From the NCBI GenBank assembly GCA_002303765.1, contig DBCB01000237.1, positions 9,012 to 22,652 on the forward strand: a stretch of DNA of 13,641 nucleotides, in the 5' to 3' direction. A program made the translations under genes and the position numbers. Below the pieces are notes generated by a model. That model did not search any database and was not told where the DNA came from. It saw only the letters and a program-made list of their open reading frames with translations. This document shows positions 7,276 to 13,641 of this stretch, piece by piece. The stretch is from Planctomycetaceae bacterium UBA969. GTDB lineage: Bacteria > Planctomycetota > Planctomycetia > Gemmatales > Gemmataceae. Each line of letters begins with the position of its first letter. Positions within the stretch are counted from its first letter, which is position 1.

Positions 7276-8484
7276 CTATTCCAAGCTTTCGCCTGTTACT
7301 CGTGCTATTTCGTAGCAGTCTTTATCCCCACGGCCTGAAAAACAAACGACCACCACATCGTCCTTGGTAAGTTTGGATGCGATTCGCATTGCTTCGACAA
7401 CTGCGTGAGCTGTTTCTAGCGCAGGTAAGATGCCTTCCAATTTGGAGCAGAGGTCAAAACCAGCCAAGGCTTCCTCATCATTTACATTTGTGTATTTAAC
7501 TCTACCCGAATCTTTCCAATAGCTATGTTCTGGGCCAACTCCGGGGTAATCCAAACCCGCAGAAACGGAATGTACATCCGCAGTTTGCCCATCAGTGTCT
7601 TGAAGAACATAGCTGAATGCTCCGTGCAAAATTCCAGGTGCACCATGGGATAAAGTTGCAGCATTCCCGCCCGGTTTAGGGCCACGCCCTCCCGCCTCAA
7701 CACCTACAATTTCAACATCTTTGTCGTGAATGAAAGGGAAAAACATCCCCGCAGCGTTGCTACCTCCACCAACACTAGCTACCACCACCTTAGGCAGTTT
7801 TCCTGTTTGTGCGATGCATTGTTCACGTGATTCTTTGCCGATCACTGACTGGAAATCCCGCACAATCCAAGGGAAAGGATGGGGCCCGACCGCGCTGCCA
7901 ATGATGTAATGGGTATCGCCTACGGTGGACATCCAGTCGCGCATTGCTTCGTTAACCGCATCACGAAGGGTTCTACTGCCTGTGGTTACAGGGCAAACTT
8001 CCGCCCCCATGGCTTGCATTTTAAAGACATTGAGTTTTTGTCTACGTATATCTTCTTCGCCCATGTAAACCCTACAGGGGAAGTTGAAAAGTGCACAAGC
8101 TGTTGCAGTAGCAACGCCGTGCTGCCCCGCACCAGTTTCTGCAATAATCCGCTTTTTGCCCATTCTTTTTGCCAGAAGTGCCTGCCCGATGGAATTATTT
8201 ATTTTGTGAGCGCCTGTGTGATTCAGGTCTTCCCTCTTAAGAAGGATCTTTGCGCCGCCCGCTTCTTTGGTTAGTCGTTCTGCGAAATATAAACGCGAGG
8301 GCCTGCCTACATACTCATTCAAATAACGATGGAATTCTTGTTGAAAAGCCTCATCTTTGCAGGCCTTTTCGTATTCTGTGGTTAGTTCATTCAATGCTTC
8401 TATAAGGGTTTCAGGTACATACCTGCCCCCAAAGAGGCCGAATCTACCCATAGCGTCTGGAATTGATTGAAGTTTAGCGTTCAT
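7276..8484 (-). CDS. trpB: Tryptophan synthase beta subunit
   Basis: Pyridoxal-phosphate enzyme that condenses indole with serine to give tryptophan. The PLP lysine is Lys94 in HTGAHKINN, the catalytic glutamate is Glu117 in AETGAGQHG, and the cofactor-phosphate loop is GGGSNAAG (240-247). The C-terminal SGRGDKD motif is also present. At 402 residues it is a standard TrpB1-type protein, intact from MGRFGLFGGRYVPETL onward. The ATG at 8482-8484 is preceded by AAGG at a spacing of six bases. It is first in the trpB-trpA-trmB unit and divergent from mutM. Regulation may act through the inverted repeat at 8543-8566; no trp leader peptide with Trp codons is evident. Confidence 0.98.
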   Translation of the reverse strand: MNAKLQSIPDAMGRFGLFGGRYVPETLIEALNELTTEYEKACKDEAFQQEFHRYLNEYVGRPSRLYFAERLTKEAGGAKILLKREDLNHTGAHKINNSIGQALLAKRMGKKRIIAETGAGQHGVATATACALFNFPCRVYMGEEDIRRQKLNVFKMQAMGAEVCPVTTGSRTLRDAVNEAMRDWMSTVGDTHYIIGSAVGPHPFPWIVRDFQSVIGKESREQCIAQTGKLPKVVVASVGGGSNAAGMFFPFIHDKDVEIVGVEAGGRGPKPGGNAATLSHGAPGILHGAFSYVLQDTDGQTADVHSVSAGLDYPGVGPEHSYWKDSGRVKYTNVNDEEALAGFDLCSKLEGILPALETAHAVVEAMRIASKLTKDDVVVVCFSGRGDKDCYEIARVTGESLE

Positions 8485-8529
8485 GTCTAACCTTAAATTA
8501 ATGCAAAAAACATAATACCCATACTAATC

Positions 8530-8566
8530 AGACTAGACTCGAAGGTTCGGGGGGTCAAGCGAACCT
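8530..8566 (-). promoter_or_regulatory. Candidate trpB promoter with operator-like inverted repeat
   Basis: On the minus strand TTGACC (8558-8553), 17 bases of spacer and TAGTCT (8535-8530) form a candidate promoter: good -35, weak -10. The -35 box sits in the 10-base gap between perfect 7-base inverted repeats AGGTTCG (8543-8549) and CGAACCT (8560-8566). A repressor bound there would cover the -35. The repeat could alternatively fold as a 7-pair hairpin in RNA. A stronger -10 (TATTAT, 8517-8512) lies downstream but lacks a good -35. Confidence 0.35.
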
Positions 8567-8592
8567 GCATATAAGTTCTAGATAATAACTTA

Positions 8593-8621
8593 TTGCTAAA
8601 TGAGTCGGATTGTTATTCAAT
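8593..8621 (+). promoter_or_regulatory. Candidate mutM promoter
   Basis: TTGCTA (8593-8598) and TTCAAT (8616-8621) are each four-of-six matches to sigma70 boxes at the optimal 17-base spacing, 66 bases before the mutM ATG. AAGGG (8676-8680), seven bases before that ATG, is the ribosome-binding site. The assignment is by eye only. Confidence 0.25.
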
Positions 8622-8687
8622 AATCGCAGGAAGTAATAAAGAGAACAAAAAAAGTCACCGCAAGGCGATAAAGTTAAGGGAAAATGC

Positions 8688-9527
8688 ATGCCAGAATTGC
8701 CGGAAGTGGAAACAGTAGTTCGAGATTTAATTCCCCTTTTAACCTTAAAAACCATTGTAAAAGTGGAAGTTCCTGGAAAAAAACTACGCAGGCCATGGAA
8801 CCCACTCTGGAGCCAATTGCTTGAAAATCAAACAATTGAGAAAGTTGCCCGCCGGGGCAAATGGATCATTATTTCGTTGCGCTCAAATTTGCAACTGCTT
8901 ATTCACTTGGGCATGACGGGTCAACTTTGTGTTTTTAATCAAACCGAGCCCCGACAATCACATGTCAACCTTATTTTTTCATTGGATCGTGGCGTAGAAG
9001 AACTTCGATTTCGTGACATTCGGAGGTTTGGCTCCGCTGACCTGTTTCCTTCCCAGTTAGCGCTAAACGAGTTTTTTGAATCGAGAGATTTGGGCCCCGA
9101 GCCTTTTAATATTCCCGAAGATTACTGGCTTAATACCCTCGCAAAAAGTTCACGCAATTTAAAAGCATTCCTTCTTGATCAAAAAAACATCACGGGCGTC
9201 GGCAATATCTATGCAGATGAATCTTTGTTCAAATCGGGCTTAAACCCTTCGAGAAAAGCAGAGTCGTTATCTAAAAAAGAAGCGTTAATGTTGGCGAAAT
9301 GTATAGGAGAAGTGTTAAGCTGCGCCATAGAAAATAGGGGTTCCACTATTATGAATTACGTTGGCGGTTCGGGTTTGATGGGTGGGTATCAGGATGAATT
9401 TCAAGCGTATGGAAGAACGGGCGAACCCTGCGGAAAATGTGGGCAGCCTATCAAAAAAATCGTGCTCGCAGGAAGATCCACACATTTTTGCCCGATTTGT
9501 CAGCCCAAAAAACCTCGTTCACGGTAG
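8688..9527 (+). CDS. mutM: Formamidopyrimidine-DNA glycosylase (Fpg/MutM)
   Basis: Bifunctional base-excision repair enzyme that removes 8-oxoguanine and formamidopyrimidines and nicks the abasic site. The N-terminus is the diagnostic PELPEVET, with catalytic Pro2 (exposed once Met is removed) and Glu3. Lys58 sits in the RRGKW hairpin. Met76 and the Arg/Phe pair of RRFG (112-115) are the void-filling residues. The helix-two-turn-helix carries LDQKNITGVGNIYADE with Asn173. The zinc finger uses Cys248, Cys251, Cys268 and Cys271, with GRST at 262-265. At 279 residues it is a normal full-length protein. All residues that separate Fpg from inactive Nei-like relatives are present. It is divergent from trpB and lies upstream of, and co-directional with, the histidine kinase. 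Confidence 0.97.
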   Translation: MPELPEVETVVRDLIPLLTLKTIVKVEVPGKKLRRPWNPLWSQLLENQTIEKVARRGKWIIISLRSNLQLLIHLGMTGQLCVFNQTEPRQSHVNLIFSLDRGVEELRFRDIRRFGSADLFPSQLALNEFFESRDLGPEPFNIPEDYWLNTLAKSSRNLKAFLLDQKNITGVGNIYADESLFKSGLNPSRKAESLSKKEALMLAKCIGEVLSCAIENRGSTIMNYVGGSGLMGGYQDEFQAYGRTGEPCGKCGQPIKKIVLAGRSTHFCPICQPKKPRSR

Positions 9528-9571
9528 AATCTCTTTTGGTATTTAATTAGTTAATCATAAATGTGGGAATA

Positions 9572-11320
9572 ATGTCTTATCGAGCCTTTAAAAGATTGTT
9601 GGGCGAAACCAGCCTCGAGCGAAAATGCCGCTTCCTTTTCGGGGGATTTATCCTCCTTTTAATCAGTGGTAGCTTTTCGCTTTATGCCTATCAGACCGAG
9701 CATCTTGCCTACGAGCAAATTCCTACAACCTGCAGGTTGCTTGTTAGCCAGATTGTAGATCATCTTTTAACTTCTGTTTGTAAAACTGTTGGAGTGGATG
9801 GCAAACCTGTTGATGGTGCGCTCCCTGTTGCCCCAGATACCGCCAGAGCTTTGGCGGACTTTCGCAGACAGTGGGAAAAAAACTGGCCCAGAGCCCTCAA
9901 AGAATATCGCTATCGACTCATAACCCCAAATGCAACCAAAGCAGAAAACAAACCTGATGACCCTTATGGCCATGAACAGCTAAATGAATTTATCAATAAT
10001 CCTGAGCGGAACGAAGAGAACAAATTGTTCCTTTCACGGTCGGTGAACCATTACTACGCCGCAATTCGTGCCAGTAAATCTTGCATGGCGTGTCATACGC
10101 AATTGCAGGGCGCAATCAAGGAAAATGATCTCCTCGCAATGATTCAAATTGATGTTGATATCCCGATCGATTCGATAGAAAAACAAGTGCATATCAACCG
10201 TGCAATTCTTATTTCTAATGCATTGATAACCGCATTGTTAATCATGGGCGGTAGTTACCTGATTGTGCGTTATGTGATCGTGAAACCAGTAAAGCACTTG
10301 AAGGAAGTAAGCGATGCGATCAGCGCAGGAGAATTGAATGTTCGGAGTGAAATTCAGACAGGCGATGAATTTGAAGATCTCAGCCATGCGTTTAATCGAA
10401 TGCTAAGAAACCTTGTAAGTATGCAGGATCGATTGAAGAAAGTGAACACAAACCTTGATCGAAAAGTTGATGAGTTGGCCCATGCAAACTTGGCATTATT
10501 TGAATCAAACAAGCTGAAAAGTGACTTTTTGGCAAAGATGTCGCACGAACTCCGAACCCCCTTGAACTCGATTCTTGGTTTCAGCGACCTGTTGATTAAC
10601 ACCCAAAACTTTACAGAGAAACATATTCGCTGGGCAGGAAACATTCGTAGTTCTGGTGAACAACTTCTCAGCTTGATTAATGAAATTCTCGATCTCGCAA
10701 AAATTGAAGCGGGCAAAATGGAAGTCTCGATCACTGAATTTAGATTCGATGATGTTAGCGAAGGCCTTTTAACGATGACCAGGCCCCTTGCTGAAAAGAA
10801 AAATATCGATCTTCAATCGGTCATCCCTGCGGATATTAAAAACCTTAGACAAGATCGAGTTAAACTGAGGCAAATCCTTGCTAACTTGCTTTCGAATGCA
10901 GTGAAATTTACCCCTGAAGGTGGCAAGGTTGTTTTGAAAGTTGAGCAGGAAGGCAAAAATCACATCATGACTGTCTCGGATACCGGGGTTGGTATTGCCC
11001 CTGAAGAGCAGGAACTCGTTTTTGAAAAATTCAGACAGGCTGGGAATACTCTAACCCGCGAACATGATGGCACCGGCCTTGGTTTGTCTATCGTTAGAGA
11101 ACTTACCAAGTTACTTGGGGGCGAAGTTTCACTTCAAAGTGAATTGGGGAAGGGTAGTACCTTTACCGTTGTAATTCCAATAGAGCTAAGTACCGAACCC
11201 CGGCTCGAAGTTGATTTATACTATGGAAGTGTTGATTTTTCGAAGGCCAGACGGGTGGAGCCTCAGTTGGAAGATGAAGGGTCATTGGGCGGTAAAGATT
11301 CTGAAACCAAAGCTTCGTAA
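9572..11320 (+). CDS. Membrane sensor histidine kinase with c-haem (CXXCH) sensory domain
   Basis: Autophosphorylating sensor of a two-component system, 582 residues from the ATG at 9572. A GTG at 9563 would add three residues. Order: first membrane helix (about 21-40), extracytoplasmic domain (about 41-210), second helix (about 211-232), HAMP (about 237-287), coiled coil, HisKA with FLAKMSHELRTPLNS (phospho-acceptor His325), then HATPase_c with N-box Asn442, DTGVGI (Asp470) and GTGLGL (from Gly500). A charged tail of about 45 residues follows the ATPase. The outer domain carries CMACH (Cys171, Cys174, His175), the covalent haem c motif, just before the second helix. Its layout resembles Tll0287-like (DUF3365) sensors. 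The ligand is unknown; redox state, O2 or NO are inferences. No response regulator is adjacent. GGGA at only 3 bases before the ATG is a poor ribosome-binding site, so the start is uncertain. Confidence 0.9.
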   Translation: MSYRAFKRLLGETSLERKCRFLFGGFILLLISGSFSLYAYQTEHLAYEQIPTTCRLLVSQIVDHLLTSVCKTVGVDGKPVDGALPVAPDTARALADFRRQWEKNWPRALKEYRYRLITPNATKAENKPDDPYGHEQLNEFINNPERNEENKLFLSRSVNHYYAAIRASKSCMACHTQLQGAIKENDLLAMIQIDVDIPIDSIEKQVHINRAILISNALITALLIMGGSYLIVRYVIVKPVKHLKEVSDAISAGELNVRSEIQTGDEFEDLSHAFNRMLRNLVSMQDRLKKVNTNLDRKVDELAHANLALFESNKLKSDFLAKMSHELRTPLNSILGFSDLLINTQNFTEKHIRWAGNIRSSGEQLLSLINEILDLAKIEAGKMEVSITEFRFDDVSEGLLTMTRPLAEKKNIDLQSVIPADIKNLRQDRVKLRQILANLLSNAVKFTPEGGKVVLKVEQEGKNHIMTVSDTGVGIAPEEQELVFEKFRQAGNTLTREHDGTGLGLSIVRELTKLLGGEVSLQSELGKGSTFTVVIPIELSTEPRLEVDLYYGSVDFSKARRVEPQLEDEGSLGGKDSETKAS

Positions 11321-11337
11321 CTCTTAGCCAAAAGCTA

Positions 11338-12255
11338 TTAACGGGTTTTCAGAAACTCCATAACTTGGTCTTTGGTGGGGGCTCCTTTTTGTGCTCCAGG
11401 ATGCAAAGATTTAATCGCTGCAGCAGCGGAAGCAAACTTTATTCTTTCATGAATCGGTAAGCCTTCAGCAAGGCAAGCACTGTACACCCCGTGAAAAACA
11501 TCACCACAGCCCGTGGTGTCGATTGCTTTTACTTTAAAGGCAGGGAAGTGTTTTAGAATTCGATTTTCTTCAACATACCAACATCCTTCTTCGCCACTTG
11601 TAACAACCACGACTTTTTTTCCAGGTGTAAAAAGTTTATGAGCAATTGCACCGGGAGAGCTACAACCCGATATTTTGCGTGCAAATTTTATCGAGATGAT
11701 TAGATGATCGACCAAGGAAAGTAGTTCATCGAACCCTTGCCATTCATTTCTTTCGAGGTCTGCCACCACGGGAATTCCAGCCCGTCTTGCAATTTTGGCA
11801 CTTCGGATCATTCCCTCGATACCGTAATGATCAACAAACAAAACTTTGCTGGAAAGGATGACTTCTTCTGGGGGTGAGTCTGCTGGTGCGCCCGTCGAAC
11901 CATTCAAATGAAAGAGTATAGTTCTTGTATCATTGGACTCATCAACAATGATGAAAGAGTGGATCGGCATGGAATCGGTTTTCCAAGGCACATGGTCTAG
12001 ATTGATGTTTTCTTTGAGGAAGGAGCTTTTGACAAAATCGGAATTGGAATCAAGACCCAGATGTCCAGCGAATGCACACTTGGCGCCAAAGCGCGAAGCT
12101 GCAACCAAAGCGTTTCCTGTCAAGCCGCCACATTGCCGATCGTAATGCGTTAGGCGCACTTTGGTGTCTTGTTCGGGCCATTTTGGAATGCGTAAAATTT
12201 CATCAACCGCAACACAACCCATGCCCAACACATCGAAGATTTTATTGTCACTCAT
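11338..12255 (-). CDS. PfkB-family (ribokinase-like) carbohydrate kinase
   Basis: ATP-dependent kinase of the ribokinase superfamily, acting on a sugar or nucleoside hydroxyl in the cytoplasm. The N-terminal signature region is CGGLTGNALVAASRFGA (42-58), the substrate-binding Gly-Gly loop. The C-terminal signature is DTTGCGDVFHG (246-256) with catalytic base Asp252. The usual Ala of DTTGAGD is Cys250, and the following Ala is Val. At 305 residues it has the normal length. The family alone does not give the substrate. The ATG at 12253-12255 lies 6 bases after the stop of the DUF1553 gene and has no clear ribosome-binding site, which suggests translational coupling. Its stop is 17 bases from that of the histidine kinase on the other strand. 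Confidence 0.9.
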   Translation of the reverse strand: MSDNKIFDVLGMGCVAVDEILRIPKWPEQDTKVRLTHYDRQCGGLTGNALVAASRFGAKCAFAGHLGLDSNSDFVKSSFLKENINLDHVPWKTDSMPIHSFIIVDESNDTRTILFHLNGSTGAPADSPPEEVILSSKVLFVDHYGIEGMIRSAKIARRAGIPVVADLERNEWQGFDELLSLVDHLIISIKFARKISGCSSPGAIAHKLFTPGKKVVVVTSGEEGCWYVEENRILKHFPAFKVKAIDTTGCGDVFHGVYSACLAEGLPIHERIKFASAAAAIKSLHPGAQKGAPTKDQVMEFLKTR

Positions 12256-12261
12256 ATAGGA

Positions 12262-13641
12262 TCAAGGCCTGTATACAAATTCATTGGTATTAAATAAAGC
12301 GAGACACAAATCTGAAAAAGCTGCAGCATGAATCGGGGCTACCTTTTGCTTTTTAGAAGTTTTAGGGACGCGCAGAGTTATGTTGTCTGAAATCGATGCT
12401 TCAATTCTCTGGGCCTGCTCTTTGAGAAAAGTGATCGCATTTTCCTGTTCGATCGGGGTGGGGCTTCTTCCTAAAACCCGTTGCCAAAGAAGAGTGGTCC
12501 AGTCTTCTTGTTTGGTACCTGCAGCATCAATAATATTGGCAGCCAAGGCAAGGCAAAGTTCTTGAGAAAGAGGTCCGTTTAGCATGGTCAGGGCCTGGGG
12601 GGCGTGAGTAGAAGAATTTCTAATCGGGCAGGTAACTAGGGTGTCGGGTTGGTCAAACACCTCAAGCAAGGGCAATCTAACATTGCGTTTATTAAACAAG
12701 TAAACACTTCTGCGAAAATGTTCATGTGGATCAGGGTTGGCAAGCCATAATCCATCAGGCTCACCTTCAGTGAATATAAGATCGTATACCTCGGGTTCCA
12801 GCGGTATTTTGATCATTGGCCCATGGAATTTCTGATTCATCTGCCCCCCTACAAATATCATCGAATCACGCAGAATCTCTGCATCCATCCGCTTGCGATT
12901 CATTCGCCATAAATACTTGTTATCGGGGTCAGCCTTCAATCCTGCCATGTTTTCATTTTTAGATGTTTGTCGGTAGGTAGACGATAAAACAATCTGTCGA
13001 TGAATGTGTTTGATTGACCAGCCAGAATTTACGAATTCCAATGCCAGCCAATCAAGTAATTCCGGATGGGTTGGGGGTACCCCTTTGATGCCATAATCGC
13101 TTGGAGACGCAACAATACCTGTGCCGAAATGCTGTTGCCAGATTCGGTTTACCATTACCTTGGCAGTAAGTGGATTTTCAGATCGGATAAGCCATTGCGC
13201 AAGATCCAGCCTATCTGGGACTTTTCCTTTGCCTGCTTGTAATCCTTCGGGGGCTAGTAGTCTGGGAAAACCTGGTTCAATTCTAGCCCCTTTGTTTTTT
13301 GGGTTACCTCGTTTTAAAAAGTTTGTTCCCCCAGTGCCGTTGTCTGCTAGCGTAAATGATTGGGGTGAGGGTTGGGGCTTTCTTGCTTCGATGTCATGCA
13401 TACGGGTTTTGATTTTATCTCGTTCTTCCTTTGCTTTAGGAGTGAGAGCTTCAAGCACCTCATCCCAAGTTACCTTGACTAAAGGGTTTGCCATGGAAAC
13501 CAATTTGTGCTGTTGGGGCGATCGCTGTTTGACATCGGTTGCCAAGGCGATTTTAGTTTCCTTATCAAGGCTTTCGATTTTTGCCTTGGTGAGTTTATCG
13601 CGAACTGGTTTGTCGATGGCATCTACGGAAGCTTTTAGGGG
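12262..13641 (-). CDS. DUF1553 (PSD1-type) protein, C-terminal part, N-terminus outside window
   Basis: The frame is open from the right edge to the TGA at 12262-12264, giving 459 visible residues. A TTG at 13543-13545 is in frame, but coding-like sequence continues upstream to the edge (PLKASVDAIDKP and onward), so the gene is 5'-partial. The DUF1553 hallmarks run in order: a FLKRGNPKN...IEPGFPRLL lead-in, RLDLAQWL (about 144-151), NRIWQQHFG (about 165-173), HPELLDWLA, SSTYRQ (about 220-225), a RKRMDAEILRD block, FDQPDT, and the terminal ALFNTNEFVYRP. In planctomycetes such proteins usually also have DUF1549, and often a cytochrome c-like domain, in the N-terminal half, which cannot be seen here. 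They are often exported. Function is not established. It is upstream of, and apparently coupled to, the PfkB kinase. Confidence 0.92.
   Translation of the reverse strand, partial: PLKASVDAIDKPVRDKLTKAKIESLDKETKIALATDVKQRSPQQHKLVSMANPLVKVTWDEVLEALTPKAKEERDKIKTRMHDIEARKPQPSPQSFTLADNGTGGTNFLKRGNPKNKGARIEPGFPRLLAPEGLQAGKGKVPDRLDLAQWLIRSENPLTAKVMVNRIWQQHFGTGIVASPSDYGIKGVPPTHPELLDWLALEFVNSGWSIKHIHRQIVLSSTYRQTSKNENMAGLKADPDNKYLWRMNRKRMDAEILRDSMIFVGGQMNQKFHGPMIKIPLEPEVYDLIFTEGEPDGLWLANPDPHEHFRRSVYLFNKRNVRLPLLEVFDQPDTLVTCPIRNSSTHAPQALTMLNGPLSQELCLALAANIIDAAGTKQEDWTTLLWQRVLGRSPTPIEQENAITFLKEQAQRIEASISDNITLRVPKTSKKQKVAPIHAAAFSDLCLALFNTNEFVYRP

Noticed and set aside
7879..8274. 131-codon plus-strand open frame opposite trpB
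   Set aside because: The minus strand encodes the conserved TrpB active site here; the antisense frame shows no domain and no ribosome-binding site.
8541..8570. tRNA-like T-arm (GGTTCG) in the trpB-mutM gap
   Set aside because: No acceptor stem, anticodon arm or D-arm can be built around it; the motif is explained by the inverted repeat.
8655..8668. Small hairpin TCACC-GCAA-GGCGA before mutM
   Set aside because: Five pairs with one mismatch is too weak to call a regulatory structure, despite the GNRA-type loop.
11311..11337. Possible terminator between the histidine kinase and the PfkB kinase
   Set aside because: Only a five-base AGCTT/AAGCT match with a long loop and no T-run on either strand.

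Overview
The window most likely comes from a member of the Planctomycetota with moderate GC. The main pointers are a DUF1553 (PSD1-type) protein, a very large single-pass SurA/PpiD-like protein that starts with a short basic FRKNQ segment and one membrane helix, a haem-type (CXXCH) sensor histidine kinase, and a TrmB whose usual PDPW motif reads YHPQPYH. The lineage call is an inference from gene content. Coding density is high and no gap reaches 300 bases. I see no tRNA, rRNA, CRISPR array, insertion sequence, phage gene or attachment site.

Layout. Positions 1-2670 (minus) are one uninterrupted reading frame that leaves the window on the left: a membrane-anchored PpiD/SurA-like protein. A 212-base divergent region follows, holding the signals for topA (2883-5555, plus), DNA topoisomerase I with five C-terminal zinc ribbons and a tandem duplication of its N-terminal catalytic strand. 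topA converges on a minus-strand operon read trpB (8484-7276), trpA (7221-6403), trmB (6385-5600): both tryptophan synthase subunits plus the tRNA m7G46 methyltransferase. A second divergent region (8485-8687) separates trpB from mutM (8688-9527, plus), the Fpg DNA glycosylase. A co-directional membrane sensor histidine kinase with a c-haem motif follows (9572-11320). This converges on a two-gene minus-strand unit: a DUF1553 protein entering from the right edge (13641-12262) and, 6 bases after its stop, a PfkB-family sugar kinase (12255-11338).

How the genes fit together. Most of the window is core metabolism and genome maintenance: DNA topology, oxidised-base repair, the last steps of tryptophan synthesis and tRNA modification. 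The lineage-flavoured part is the envelope and signalling set: the PpiD-like foldase candidate, the orphan haem kinase and the DUF1553 plus PfkB pair. I found no convincing new multi-gene system. The points most worth a second look are the 57-base in-frame duplication at the start of topA, the orphan haem histidine kinase, and an inverted repeat that encloses a candidate -35 box in front of trpB.
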